A DNA stretch of 64,000 nt. It comes from Chitinophagaceae bacterium (GTDB lineage Bacteria > Bacteroidota > Bacteroidia > Chitinophagales > Chitinophagaceae). The stretch spans positions 1,116,001 through 1,180,000 of the forward strand of contig JADJDJ010000001.1 in assembly GCA_016702745.1 (NCBI GenBank). Reading direction: 5' to 3'. A model generated the notes under the pieces. The model did no database searches and was not told the DNA's origin. It saw nothing but the letters and a program-made list of their open reading frames with translations. Of the stretch, positions 18,901-26,824 are shown piece after piece (positions within the stretch are counted from its first letter, which is position 1; each line of letters opens with the position of its first letter). The position numbers and the translations under genes were made by a program.

Positions 18901-20660
18901 TTGGCATTGGCATCTGGTCCGAAATTCACAATGGTAGCTTCATCTCCATCGCCATAACCTAACTGGGCATTACCGCTTGCCCAGCCTGCATCGTTAAATG
19001 CAATACTACTCCAGGCCGTTCCCTGGTTGCTGCCATCATCTAAATATTTCCAGGAACTGCCATATGCGATCAGTGTCTGCGGTCCCTGTGGAGCAGCAAC
19101 CGTTATAAAATTCCAGCTATCAGGTAACAGAATACCGGAATAAAGATTGCCTGCAGTATCAAGCAATGCACCTGCTGAAATCTCAATATTTACACCGGTG
19201 CTATAACTGAAGTCAGTTGCATCAATGGTTACCAGATTACCGGCAACCACAACTGATGCGGCGGCAATATCAATAGTTTGGGTAATCAGTCCGGCTTCCC
19301 GTATCAGAATAGTGCCCGCTCCCTTTTGTACCGGTTCATTAAATTGCATCACCAGGTTTTGATTGACAGGAATGTCAATGGCATTATCAGTGGGTAATAA
19401 ACTGACAACGGTTGGCGGGGTCAGATCGTGTGGAATCGTACTGAAATTCCAGGTCGTCAGATCTGCTATGCCGGCATAATTATTTCCGGCTGTGTCACGG
19501 AAGACACCAGTTGCCATTTCAATATTCACTATAGCACCCGGACTAAAATCAGCCGGGTTAATACTGGCGGTATTTCCATTGACTGTCACTGCAACACTGC
19601 TGACATCAATAGTTTGGGTTATTACCGCATTTTCACGGATAATAATATTTCCGCTTCCTTTACTGATGGGTTCATTGAATGTGACCGATAAAGAGCTGTT
19701 CAATGCAATATTTACTGCATTATCCGCCGGGATGAAACTGAGCACTGCAGGAGGGCTGAGGTCAGGATTAATAATATTAAAATTCCATGTCGTCGCATTA
19801 CTGATTCCTGCATAGTTGTTTCCGGCAAGATCCCTGAATACACCGGCTGCCATTTCAATATTCACCGCGGCTCCGGGTGAAAAATCAGTGGGATCAATAG
19901 TTGCAGATGATCCGGCTACTGCCACAGCGGCTGAACTAACCGCAATGGTTTGAGTAATCACACCGTTTTCCCTGATCAGAATATTCCCGCTTCCTTTTTG
20001 AATGGCTTCATTGAAGTTTATTGTTAAGCCGTTTGTTCGGGGCACATTTATTGAGTTATCAGCAGGATTAAAACCAGCGGCTACCGGCGCAGTGATATCT
20101 CCATTTCCAATGAGCTGGAGATCAAATGAAATATCCGAACTGGTCCGGTTTACCTGGTGAATCTCCACGGCAATAACATTATTACCTGCCACTAAAACCG
20201 TCTTGGCCAGATTCACATTTTGAGCAGTATTCCCATCATCAGCAGCATCCGTACTGGCCCTTGTAGTTGAACTGATGCTGCCTGTTGGCATATTGGTCCG
20301 GTATCTCTCCGTACCATTGATATAAACTACTGCTCCATCATCTCTTTTCAAGCTTAAAGTAATCCCGGTAAAACTGGCCGGGTTGGTAACTGTAATTGCT
20401 TTTCTGAAATAAGTAGTGATGTATTTCTGACTGGCATTAGGTCCAAAACTTACCACCGTGGTTTCATCGCCATCACCATAGCCTAATTGCGCATTTCCGT
20501 TTTTCCAGGCAGCATCATTAAAAGCTACTGCCCTCCAGGCTGTACCCTGGTTAGTTCCGTTATCAAGATATTTCCAGTTACTGCCATAACTGATTAATGA
20601 GGTTTGCGCAAAAACGGCGCTACTGATCAGCAAAAAGATGGCGGTGGCAAGTTGTTTCAT
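15972..20660 (-). CDS. giant modular secreted phosphoesterase with T9SS sorting domain
   Basis: 1562 residues with a signal peptide (MKQLATAIFLLISSAVFAQ). Modules in order: a beta-sandwich module (about 20-187), three SbsA/Big_5 Ig-like domains (188-526, each with PADNSxNxP and INFNEPVQKGSGN), a second copy of the first module (527-695), another Big_5 (696-808), a third copy (810-978), a purple-acid-phosphatase-type FN3 domain (985-1070), then a calcineurin-like phosphoesterase with GDC, LLLGDNAYENG, GNHDY, YWHHPPY and GHSHDYERS (about 1080-1300). A PKD-like stretch and a T9SS sorting tail follow. The metal-binding residues are all present, so it is probably an active surface phosphatase or nuclease. 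The three copies share strong DNA similarity, implying internal duplication. A genuine long gene, uninterrupted in this window. Confidence 0.88.
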   Translation of the reverse strand: MKQLATAIFLLISSAVFAQTSLISYGSNWKYLDNGTNQGTAWRAVAFNDAAWKNGNAQLGYGDGDETTVVSFGPNASQKYITTYFRKAITVTNPASFTGITLSLKRDDGAVVYINGTERYRTNMPTGSISSTTRASTDAADDGNTAQNVNLAKTVLVAGNNVIAVEIHQVNRTSSDISFDLQLIGNGDITAPVAAGFNPADNSINVPRTNGLTINFNEAIQKGSGNILIRENGVITQTIAVSSAAVAVAGSSATIDPTDFSPGAAVNIEMAAGVFRDLAGNNYAGISNATTWNFNIINPDLSPPAVLSFIPADNAVNIALNSSLSVTFNEPISKGSGNIIIRENAVITQTIDVSSVAVTVNGNTASINPADFSPGAIVNIEMATGVFRDTAGNNYAGIADLTTWNFSTIPHDLTPPTVVSLLPTDNAIDIPVNQNLVMQFNEPVQKGAGTILIREAGLITQTIDIAAASVVVAGNLVTIDATDFSYSTGVNIEISAGALLDTAGNLYSGILLPDSWNFITVAAPQGPQTLIAYGSSWKYLDDGSNQGTAWSSIAFNDAGWASGNAQLGYGDGDEATIVNFGPDANAKFITTYFRKSVNIASPQAFTSVNGSVKRDDGVVIYVNGVEVYRNNMPAGTVSNTTLASTAASDDGNTALDFTINTSAFVSGNNVIAVEIHQNAGTSSDLSFDLQLIGSVDLIAPAVLTFSPADNSVNIPVGQNLVINFNEPVQKGTGNIIIRQAGNITQTIDVNSAAVTIAGSTVTIDPADFGNNASVNVEIAAGVFEDLAGNDYAGITAATDWNFTTQDIVQGPQTFISFGSSWKYLDNGSNQGTAWRATGFNDAAWASGNAQLGYGDGDEATVVSFGPNANAKYITTYFRKTINITNPLAFASFSGSVKRDDGVVIYVNGVEVYRSNMPAGTISSTTLASSAASDDGNTAQNFTINNTAFVSGDNVIAVEMHQNAANSSDLSFDLQLIGTVPGAALLTRGPYLNMGNGTAVTIRWRTDAATNSRVELGTSFGSYPIVVNDAASVTEHEVRVTGLNADIKYFYRFGSSIQVLQAGTDNYFTTQPPATTTRKMRFAAFGDCGRNDNSFQSGSLSAYLNYVGSNPAEAMLLLGDNAYENGTDLEYQSNYFNAYSSNILKNHQLFPAPGNHDYANSAARQDDHNVPYYSIFTNPANGQSGGVASGTEAYYSWDWGNVHFLSLDSYGEENGGTTRLYDTLGAQAVWVKQDLAANTKPWVVAYWHHPPYTMGSHNSDTESELINMRQNFIRILERMGVDLVLCGHSHDYERSYLLNGHYGNEASFNVNTHTLSNSSGKYDGSANSCTYKTVNGQNHGSVYVVAGSAGADGGVQAGYPHNAMPWSVDDGGMFYFEVEDNRLDAKFIRRTGVISDQFTIMKNVNRSNNLTISAGTPTVLTASWIGNYSWSTGETTRSITVSPLLSTNYTVTDGLNCITDNFQVTVSGTFTRLKPDVKENTIESPVFSIQPTLAKRGQVVQLLSSEAAPVDAILTAMNGQQIRKFRFSGTGVLETNQLQAGVYLLQIRNGIGRQLTKKIVITE

Positions 20661-20756
20661 ACGAATGGTGGGTTTTGTTTTCTTATCGGAAATTAAAAAT
20701 TTACGGAAGCTTGCGAAAAGCTGATTTTATTATTTAAGTGTTAACACCTAGGGCTT

Positions 20757-20764
20757 TAATTTTG
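20757..20764 (+). promoter_or_regulatory. possible -7 promoter element for the M1 peptidase
   Basis: TAATTTTG (TAnnTTTG) in the 240-bp divergent gap, 137 nt before ATG 20901. Nothing else was recognised in this gap except the A+T-rich tract close to the start. Confidence 0.35.
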
Positions 20765-20900
20765 CTGAAAAATGAAGTTTGCGGCTTTAAAAAATCCTGA
20801 ATTCATTAGAGAAAATCAACACTGTGTCTGAAAGAATGAGGAAGCTGTCAATCGTTTGCGTTTATTTTTAAAATCTTATTTTCATCTGAAATTTAATTTT

Positions 20901-22487
20901 ATGAAAATTGCCCTGAGCCTTTTTTTGGTGATCGTTTTTAATTGGTCAGTAGCCGCTCAGTCTGTATACTGGCAACAGGATCTTCGCTACACTATTAAGG
21001 CAGAGTTGACAGAAGCAGATCATTCAATCAGGGCTCATGAGACGCTTGTGTATAAAAACAATTCTCCTACAACTTTGCCTTTTATCTGGTTTCATCTTTG
21101 GCCCAATGCATATAGTAATGATAACACTGCATTAATCCGGCAAATAAAATCGGATTCTTCCCGATCCAAGAAAATGGAGAATTATGGGAAAGGTTCCATT
21201 GAAGGCCTGTCTTTTACCGTCAATGGTAGCCCGGTCGTTATTGAACCCCATCCCAACCCGGATTATGTGGATATAGTGAAACTAATGCTGAATAAACCTC
21301 TGGCTCCGGGCGACTCTGTGGTCATTGCCACTCCATTTACTGTTAAACTGCCACCTTGTTTTTCCCGTTCCGGTTATGCTGATGGTGAGTTCATGGCCTG
21401 TCAATGGTATCCCAAGCCCGCTGTTTTTGATAAAGATGGCTGGCATCCGATTCCCTACCTGGATATGGGTGAGTTTTACAGCGAGTATGCCAGTTTTGAT
21501 GTGAGTATTACTATCCCGGCGGACTTTGTGGTGGGAGCTACCGGAACTTTGCAAAATGCCGATGAACTGCAGGCGTATAAAAAGGCGGGTGCGGCCAATT
21601 CGGCTGATCGCAAAGGCAAAAGAACCCTCTACCAGCCAACTACAGGCAACAGCACCAAAACTTTGCAGTATCTCGCTGATCAGGTTCCCGACTTTGCCTG
21701 GTTTGCTGACCGGAATTTCGTGATCCAATATGATACCACCCGATTACCAGGTGGACGAATCATCGATGTGTTTTCTTTTTATCATAACAAAAAGGGAACT
21801 ATCTGGAACAACAGTATTGATTATGTAAAAGAAGGGGTGCAATACTATAGCAGCCGGGTTGGCGATTATCTGTACCCTGTGGTACAGGCGGTGGAAGGCC
21901 CTGCCAATAACTCAAGCGGTGGAATGGAATACCCCATGATTACCCTGATCACCAGCCCCGATGCCAAAGAAACCACACTGGCTTCGGTTATTGTTCATGA
22001 AGTAGGACATAACTGGTTCATGTGTATGCTGGGCAGCAACGAGAGAAAACATACCTGGATGGATGAAGGACTGAACACCTATTACCAGTTCAGGTATGAA
22101 GCAGAGAAATACAGGGCCAATTCCATTTTTGGAGATGCCATTCCGGATGACATCAAAAGACTTTCTGTTCCCGAATTTCAACGGGTGGTCTATGATGTGA
22201 TCGCTAAAAACCTTCCCATGGAGTCCGCCATGGATATTCCGGCCGACCAGTATCCCAATAGCGATGAATACGGTCTGGTTTCCTATGTTAAAACAGCCCT
22301 TTGGATGTTCCTGCTGGAAACAGTCACCAGTCAGGAGCAGGTGGATAAGGCAGTACAGCTCTATTTTACCAAATGGAAATTGAAACATCCCGGCCCGGGG
22401 GATATGAAGGCAGCTTTTGAAGAAGCGCTTAATGCCCGGCTGGACAAGTTTTTCGAACTGACCAAAAAGACCGGAAAACTCGAATAA
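20901..22487 (+). CDS. M1-family metallopeptidase
   Basis: 528 residues from ATG 20901, the start of a signal peptide (MKIALSLFLVIVFNWSVAAQ); an in-frame start at 20856 would displace it. The zinc motif HEVGHNWF plus the third ligand in WMDEGLNTYY, 19 residues after the first His, is characteristic of M1 aminopeptidases. The substrate-binding loop reads GGMEYPM in place of GxMEN. The N-terminal beta-saddle domain is present (WQQDLRYTIKAELTEADHSI). The secreted location and variant exopeptidase loop fit the Bacteroidota M1 group; amino-terminal specificity cannot be told from sequence. Confidence 0.88.
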   Translation: MKIALSLFLVIVFNWSVAAQSVYWQQDLRYTIKAELTEADHSIRAHETLVYKNNSPTTLPFIWFHLWPNAYSNDNTALIRQIKSDSSRSKKMENYGKGSIEGLSFTVNGSPVVIEPHPNPDYVDIVKLMLNKPLAPGDSVVIATPFTVKLPPCFSRSGYADGEFMACQWYPKPAVFDKDGWHPIPYLDMGEFYSEYASFDVSITIPADFVVGATGTLQNADELQAYKKAGAANSADRKGKRTLYQPTTGNSTKTLQYLADQVPDFAWFADRNFVIQYDTTRLPGGRIIDVFSFYHNKKGTIWNNSIDYVKEGVQYYSSRVGDYLYPVVQAVEGPANNSSGGMEYPMITLITSPDAKETTLASVIVHEVGHNWFMCMLGSNERKHTWMDEGLNTYYQFRYEAEKYRANSIFGDAIPDDIKRLSVPEFQRVVYDVIAKNLPMESAMDIPADQYPNSDEYGLVSYVKTALWMFLLETVTSQEQVDKAVQLYFTKWKLKHPGPGDMKAAFEEALNARLDKFFELTKKTGKLE

Positions 22488-22530
22488 GCAGGGCAGGGAA
22501 AGTTTTTGGCTCCTTATTTCACCAAACTTT

Positions 22531-22538
22531 TACTTTTG
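22531..22538 (+). promoter_or_regulatory. Bacteroidota -7 promoter element
   Basis: TACTTTTG (TAnnTTTG), 59 nt before ATG 22598 of the decarboxylase gene, giving a leader of roughly 55 nt. Confidence 0.55.
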
Positions 22539-22597
22539 TCCCGGCAAAAAAGTTTACTGTACCAAATGAGTCCCCTGGACTAACCCGTTACCGACAC

Positions 22598-23938
22598 ATG
22601 ACCAATTCATACCTGGATCTCGTAAAACAAACTTTTAACTTTCCTCAGGAAGGGATAGATGTAAAAGATGGCAATCTTTATTTTAACGGTTTGGACCTCA
22701 AAGCCCTGATCGCGAAGTATGGCACGCCGATGAAACTGACCTACCTGCCCAAGATCGGGATGCAGATCAAAAAAGCAAAGAACATGTTTGCGGCCGCCTT
22801 TAAGCGGCACAAGTATGAAGGCAAATATTTTTACTGTTATTGTACAAAAAGTTCCCATTTCAGTTTTGTGGTGGAAGAAGCGCTGAAGAATGAAATTCAC
22901 CTGGAAACCTCTTACGCATACGATATTGAGATCATCAAAAAACTCTATGCCAAGAAGAAGATTACCAAGGATACCCATATTATCTGCAATGGCTTTAAGC
23001 AAAAAGGCTATACCCGCCGTATCGCCGGCTTGCTGAATTCAGGTTTTCATAATGTGATTCCTGTTCTGGATAATAAAGAAGAACTGCGTGATTATGCCCA
23101 GACCGTTAAAGTTCCCTTTAAACTCGGTATCCGTGTTGCCGCAGAAGAAGAACCTAATTTCCCTTTCTATACTTCCCGTTTAGGTATCAGGGCCAAGGAT
23201 ATCCTTGAGTTTTATGTAGACAGGATTGAAGGGTATGAGAGCAAATTCCAGCTGAAGATGCTCCATATTTTCCTGAACAAAGGGATCAAAGATGATATCT
23301 ATTACTGGAGTGAACTCAATAAAGTCATTAACCTTTACTGTCAGCTTAAAAAAATCTGTCCCGAACTGGATTCCATCAATATCGGTGGCGGATTCCCAAT
23401 CAAACATTCCCTGGGTTTTGATTATGACTATCAGTTCATGATCAATGAAATTGTCCGGAATATCAAGACCGCCTGTAAAAAAGCCAAAGTGCAGATGCCC
23501 AATATCTTCACAGAATTCGGCAGCTATACGGTGGGGGAGAGCATGGCACATATATACAGTGTAATCGCTGAGAAAGTGCAGAATGACCGGGAAACCTGGT
23601 ACATGATTGACTCTTCCTTTATTACTACTTTGCCGGATACCTGGGGGATCGGGGAAAAATTCCTGATGCTGCCGGTTAATAAATGGGATTCGGATCATCA
23701 AAGGGTAGTGCTGGGTGGTATCACTTGTGACAGCCACGATTATTATGATTCTGAAGAACATATTAATGAAGTATTCCTGCCCAAAGTAAACGGTGATAAA
23801 GAACCGCTCTACGTAGGCTTCTTTCATACCGGTGCCTACCAGGATCAGATCAGCGGTTACGGAGGGATTAAACACTGTCTGATCCCTTCACCCAAACACG
23901 TGATTGTGGGACATGATAAGAATCTCCAGTACAGGTAA
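22598..23938 (+). CDS. speA: arginine decarboxylase-type PLP enzyme (fold III)
   Basis: 446 residues. The alanine-racemase-type barrel begins near residue 45; the PLP lysine is probably in YCTKSSHF (around residue 88), and the C-terminal beta domain carries GITCDSHDYYDSE with the C-D-S-x-D catalytic motif of group IV decarboxylases. LDSINIGGGFPIKHSL is the glycine-rich phosphate loop. The protein matches the short Bacteroidota arginine decarboxylases feeding polyamine synthesis; ornithine or another substrate is not excluded. The C-terminus ends abruptly at HDKNLQYR and overlaps the convergent lipoprotein gene by 82 bp, so an unnoticed frame break or rearrangement near 23900 is possible. Confidence 0.75.
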   Translation: MTNSYLDLVKQTFNFPQEGIDVKDGNLYFNGLDLKALIAKYGTPMKLTYLPKIGMQIKKAKNMFAAAFKRHKYEGKYFYCYCTKSSHFSFVVEEALKNEIHLETSYAYDIEIIKKLYAKKKITKDTHIICNGFKQKGYTRRIAGLLNSGFHNVIPVLDNKEELRDYAQTVKVPFKLGIRVAAEEEPNFPFYTSRLGIRAKDILEFYVDRIEGYESKFQLKMLHIFLNKGIKDDIYYWSELNKVINLYCQLKKICPELDSINIGGGFPIKHSLGFDYDYQFMINEIVRNIKTACKKAKVQMPNIFTEFGSYTVGESMAHIYSVIAEKVQNDRETWYMIDSSFITTLPDTWGIGEKFLMLPVNKWDSDHQRVVLGGITCDSHDYYDSEEHINEVFLPKVNGDKEPLYVGFFHTGAYQDQISGYGGIKHCLIPSPKHVIVGHDKNLQYR

Positions 23939-24204
23939 CCCGCCGGATTACGGTGATAATACCGCCCATTGGAAGGATGTTGTTTCATGACAAATCCGGG
24001 AGAAGGAGAAATGACCAGGGAGGCACTGGCATAGTACCGTTGTGAAGGGGCTGGTGCCGGCTGGCGGTAGACTTCCCGCTCACGGTATTCCTTGTCTTCT
24101 TTCTTTTTCTTTTTGGTGGCCCAAACCCTGCTGGGCTGACAGGAACTCAATAATAGAACTGCGACGCTAACCGCCGCAAAGGAGAGCATAAATGTCCGTT
24201 TCAT
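23857..24204 (-). CDS. small lipoprotein, Lys-rich
   Basis: 115 residues with a lipoprotein signal (MKRTFMLSFAAVSVAVLLLSSC). A Lys run (KKKKKEDKEYREREVYRQ) is followed by a Pro-rich linker and a Tyr-rich segment (NGRYYHRNPAGYLYWR). The residues after YLYWR (about 23 of them) look unlike the rest and lie entirely within the 3' end of the decarboxylase gene on the other strand, so the native end may differ. Function unknown. It lies 45 bp downstream of the lipoprotein gene at 24250-24678 on the same strand and may be co-transcribed. Confidence 0.6.
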   Translation of the reverse strand: MKRTFMLSFAAVSVAVLLLSSCQPSRVWATKKKKKEDKEYREREVYRQPAPAPSQRYYASASLVISPSPGFVMKQHPSNGRYYHRNPAGYLYWRFLSCPTITCLGEGIRQCLIPP

Positions 24205-24249
24205 GGCTGTTTATTTAATGATAGATGTGGTTTATCCAAGATGGGTTGT

Positions 24250-24678
24250 TTACTCATTGCGGGTTTTCTTCAACCTGGTGCCATTCATGCTCACTGCCCT
24301 GGGTGCGGGTTCTTCCGGTGGAGTCTGTTTTACCAGCACCGGATTTTTATCTTCTTTAACAAGCGTTGCAGAATCTTTCTTTATTACAGCTGTTGCTGTA
24401 GCTGCTTGTGGGGGATAGGTTTTGGCAAACTGATCCAGCGCGGTACTGTTACCGGAACTATCCCTTCCCATAATGATATCGGTTGAAACCCAATCAGCCG
24501 TAGACAAAGCCGGATCCTCCGATTCAAAGAAGCGAAGTGCCGTTGCGGTACTGTCAGCCGGAAGCGGAACCCTTGGTGCAAATATTTTTGAAGTATATGC
24601 TTTTGAAGAAGCACAACTGGCCGCTACGGCCACCAACAGCATCAGAACTGCCGCTTGTAATAATCTTATTGTTTGCAT
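24250..24678 (-). CDS. hypothetical lipoprotein
   Basis: 142 residues from ATG 24678 (MQTIRLLQAAVLMLLVAVAASC); an upstream in-frame start at 24738 runs into the divergent gene and hides the signal. After Cys the protein is low-complexity, with Ala/Thr/Lys-rich stretches and no recognised domain. Adjacent to, and on the same strand as, the Lys-rich lipoprotein gene. Confidence 0.6.
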   Translation of the reverse strand: MQTIRLLQAAVLMLLVAVAASCASSKAYTSKIFAPRVPLPADSTATALRFFESEDPALSTADWVSTDIIMGRDSSGNSTALDQFAKTYPPQAATATAVIKKDSATLVKEDKNPVLVKQTPPEEPAPRAVSMNGTRLKKTRNE

Positions 24679-24759
24679 GGCTGAAGGATTTATTTTAGTT
24701 ACTGATTCAACGTTGGATTGATTCAATTCATTTGCCACAAACTCTTAAAATGCTTTTTT

Positions 24760-25212
24760 ATGAGATACTTTTTCATAGTATTAACAGTATGGGGATATGG
24801 AATGACCGCTGCAGCACAGTCGGCCGAAGACTCGGTTAAGACAGTCATCAATAATATGTTTACCGCCATGAAGAATGCGGATGGTGCAGGTCTCAAAAAC
24901 TGCTTTTCGGACAGTATCGTTTTTCAAACTATTGCCAGGAATAAAGAAGGAGCGATGGTGGTCAGAACAGAAAGCCCGGCCGGGTTTATCGATCAGATCA
25001 GCAAAGCAACACCGGGTTCACTGGATGAAAGAATCAGTTTTGAAACAGTGAAAGTGGATGGCCCCCTGGCCATTGCCTGGACACCCTACAGTTTTTATTA
25101 TAATGGACAGTTTTTGCATTGCGGCGTCAACTCCTTTCAACTGGTGCGCTTCAACGGCGTCTGGAAGATCCAGTATATTATTGATACGAGGAGGAAGCAG
25201 GGATGCTTGTAA
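24760..25212 (+). CDS. SnoaL/NTF2-like secreted protein
   Basis: 150 residues from ATG 24760 with a signal peptide (MRYFFIVLTVWGYGMTAAAQ). The mature protein shows the cone-shaped NTF2-like pattern: SAEDSVKTVINNMFTAMKN, the pocket strand LAIAWTPYSFYYNGQFLHCGVNSF and VWKIQYIIDTR. Such proteins bind small ligands or act as hydratases or isomerases; no catalytic residues can be assigned. It is divergent from the lipoprotein gene at 24250-24678. Confidence 0.75.
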   Translation: MRYFFIVLTVWGYGMTAAAQSAEDSVKTVINNMFTAMKNADGAGLKNCFSDSIVFQTIARNKEGAMVVRTESPAGFIDQISKATPGSLDERISFETVKVDGPLAIAWTPYSFYYNGQFLHCGVNSFQLVRFNGVWKIQYIIDTRRKQGCL

Positions 25213-25541
25213 TGGGGGTTAACTAGTGGGGTTCGGCGAGTGGGGGAGTCGGCAGTCAAAAGTCAACAGTCGGCATTCGGTCAGTCTATCAGTTTGCAGT
25301 TCGCTCCTTCGCTCGGAATATCTTAATATCTTAATATCCTAATACCCCTCCTTCGCTAAGGCAATGTCGGGCAAAGCAATATCCCCCGCCTTCGCTAAAG
25401 CTACGGCGGGCGAAGCAATATCTTAATATCCTAATATTTCAATATCATATTACCCCCGCCTTCGCTAAAGCTACGGCGGGCGAAGCAATATCTTAATATC
25501 CCAATATCTAATTCCTAATATCCAATCCTCTCACAAATGAA
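25213..25541. repeat. non-coding repeat island with palindromic elements
   Basis: No gene. It holds (1) a degenerate CAGTC/CGGCATTC microrepeat (25243-25295); (2) two identical 49-bp copies (25383-25431 and 25453-25501), each with the hairpin CCCGCC-TTCGCTAAAGCTAC-GGCGGG followed by GCGAAGC; (3) a decayed copy at about 25345-25380 and a fragment near 25304; (4) several short TAATATC units between copies. This looks like a REP-like element that duplicates with its AT-rich linker. No protein is encoded and no transposase is present in the window. Confidence 0.8.
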
Positions 25542-25567
25542 AAACCCTCCGTGGAAACGGAGGGTTT
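25542..25567 (-). terminator. Rho-independent terminator of hsp20
   Basis: AAACCCTCCGT / ACGGAGGGTTT, perfect 11-bp stem with a GGAA loop; on the minus strand it is followed by a short T run. It lies 44 bp after the small heat shock gene. Confidence 0.8.
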
Positions 25568-25610
25568 AAACCAAAACCAACTGCTTATGAGAAAGTTTTT
25601 ATTGTAGTAC

Positions 25611-26057
25611 TTAATTAATCTTTATTTCGGTGGCTGATGCTTTGACTTCCGCTTTCCTTGGAAGGTTTAATATCAGTACTCCATTGATGTGGCTGGCACT
25701 GATATTCGTTGCATCAATTTTTTCGTCCAGTGTGAAAGTTCTCTTAAAAGAACGATAGCTGTATTCCCTGCGCAACTGCTTTTTCTGCTCCTGGTTATTT
25801 TCTTCTTTCCGTTCTGCACTTACAGTCAGCAAATTCCTGTCCACACTCACTTTGAAATCTTCTTTTGCAAATCCGGGTGCCACAAATTCCATTTCAAATC
25901 CATTCGCTGATTCTTTGACGTTGACTGGTACTGATCCCTTCGTCATGGTTTCGTCAAAATTTTGTCTGAACAATACTGGCAGTTCTGTAAACAGATTATC
26001 TACAAGACTATTCAGGGTTCCTTCAAATGGTCTGCTGTTAAACTTTACGTTTGTCAT
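25611..26057 (-). CDS. small heat shock protein (Hsp20/alpha-crystallin)
   Basis: 148 residues, the usual length. The alpha-crystallin domain covers about residues 40-140: VNVKESANGFEMEFVAPGF, DFKVSVDRNLLTVSAERKEE and the conserved C-terminal block HINGVLILNLPRK (the G-V-L motif). Holdase chaperone preventing aggregation in the cytoplasm. The N-terminal region is short. It stands alone between a 225-bp gap upstream and the repeat island downstream; no sigma-32-like box could be identified. Confidence 0.92.
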   Translation of the reverse strand: MTNVKFNSRPFEGTLNSLVDNLFTELPVLFRQNFDETMTKGSVPVNVKESANGFEMEFVAPGFAKEDFKVSVDRNLLTVSAERKEENNQEQKKQLRREYSYRSFKRTFTLDEKIDATNISASHINGVLILNLPRKAEVKASATEIKIN

Positions 26058-26251
26058 GGTTATTTAGTTTTTGTTGTTTGTAATTTTTTAATTTCATTAG
26101 TATCTCACAAATGCTGTTCCACCTGCTTTTGGGCTAGCATTTTGACGCATCAGCCTCCTTGGCCCGGACAGAATTTCCGAATATGGAAAAAATTGCTGCC
26201 ATAATTTCAAGCCGGACCTTCTTTCTGGTTTCCTTGCGGACAAAACCTGTA

Positions 26252-26259
26252 GCTTTGCA
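26252..26259 (+). promoter_or_regulatory. Bacteroidota -7 promoter element
   Basis: TAGCTTTG (TAnnTTTG), 23 nt before ATG 26283 of the bacilliredoxin gene. Confidence 0.6.
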
Positions 26260-26282
26260 TTTCATAAAACAAATACACAATT

Positions 26283-26699
26283 ATGTATCCTGAAGAAATA
26301 GTCATACCCATGAAGGAGGAACTGACCGATAATGGTTTTACCGAACTCCTCAGCCCGGCTGAAGTGGAATCACAACTGGCCAAAGAAGGCACCACACTGG
26401 TGATGATCAATTCTGTTTGCGGCTGTTCTGCCGGTACTGCCCGTCCTGGAGTTTTGATGGCAGTGGCCAATGCTGAAAAAAAGCCAGACTTTCTGACCAC
26501 CAGTTTTGCTGGTTTTGATATCGACGCCATCAAAACCCTTCGCCAGCATCTGATGCCTTATCCGCCTTCATCACCGGCTATCGCCCTGTTCAAAAACGGA
26601 CAGTTGGTTCATTTTATCGAAAGACACCAGATTGAAGGAAGACCTGCCCAGATGATTGCCCAGAACCTGATCGGCGCATTTGATCAGCATTGTAACTGA
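26283..26699 (+). CDS. bacilliredoxin (BrxA/BrxB family)
   Basis: 138 residues. The active-site Cys-Gly-Cys is in VMINSVCGCSAGTARP, the hallmark of the YphP/YqiW bacilliredoxins, together with PSSPAIALFKNGQLVHFIERH and a C-terminal helix. These proteins remove bacillithiol from mixed disulfides, or act as thiol-disulfide isomerases, in the cytoplasm. Bacillithiol synthesis genes are not in the window. A terminator follows closely. Confidence 0.9.
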   Translation: MYPEEIVIPMKEELTDNGFTELLSPAEVESQLAKEGTTLVMINSVCGCSAGTARPGVLMAVANAEKKPDFLTTSFAGFDIDAIKTLRQHLMPYPPSSPAIALFKNGQLVHFIERHQIEGRPAQMIAQNLIGAFDQHCN

Positions 26700-26731
26700 A
26701 TAAAAGGGTCATATTTATAAAAAACGTAAAT

Positions 26732-26754
26732 CCGGGTTCTATACCCGGTTTTTT
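26732..26754 (+). terminator. Rho-independent terminator
   Basis: CCGGGT-TCTAT-ACCCGG hairpin followed by six Ts, directly after the bacilliredoxin gene. Confidence 0.8.
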
Positions 26755-26824
26755 ATTACCGCATGAGTAAGCTTCGGCAGAACAGCGGGTTTCTTCCGTA
26801 TATTCGCCCTCATTAATAATAAAC

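Noticed and set aside
18111..18962. 283-codon open frame opposite the phosphoesterase gene
   Set aside because: It is an antisense shadow of the repeated beta modules; the composition and lack of start context do not support a gene.
22607..23875. Long minus-strand frames opposite the decarboxylase
   Set aside because: Shadows of the plus-strand coding gene, no recognisable motifs.
25345..25501. Possible CRISPR array
   Set aside because: Two copies of 49 bp contain a palindrome, but the linker is repetitive AT-rich DNA rather than unique spacers, and no cas genes are near.
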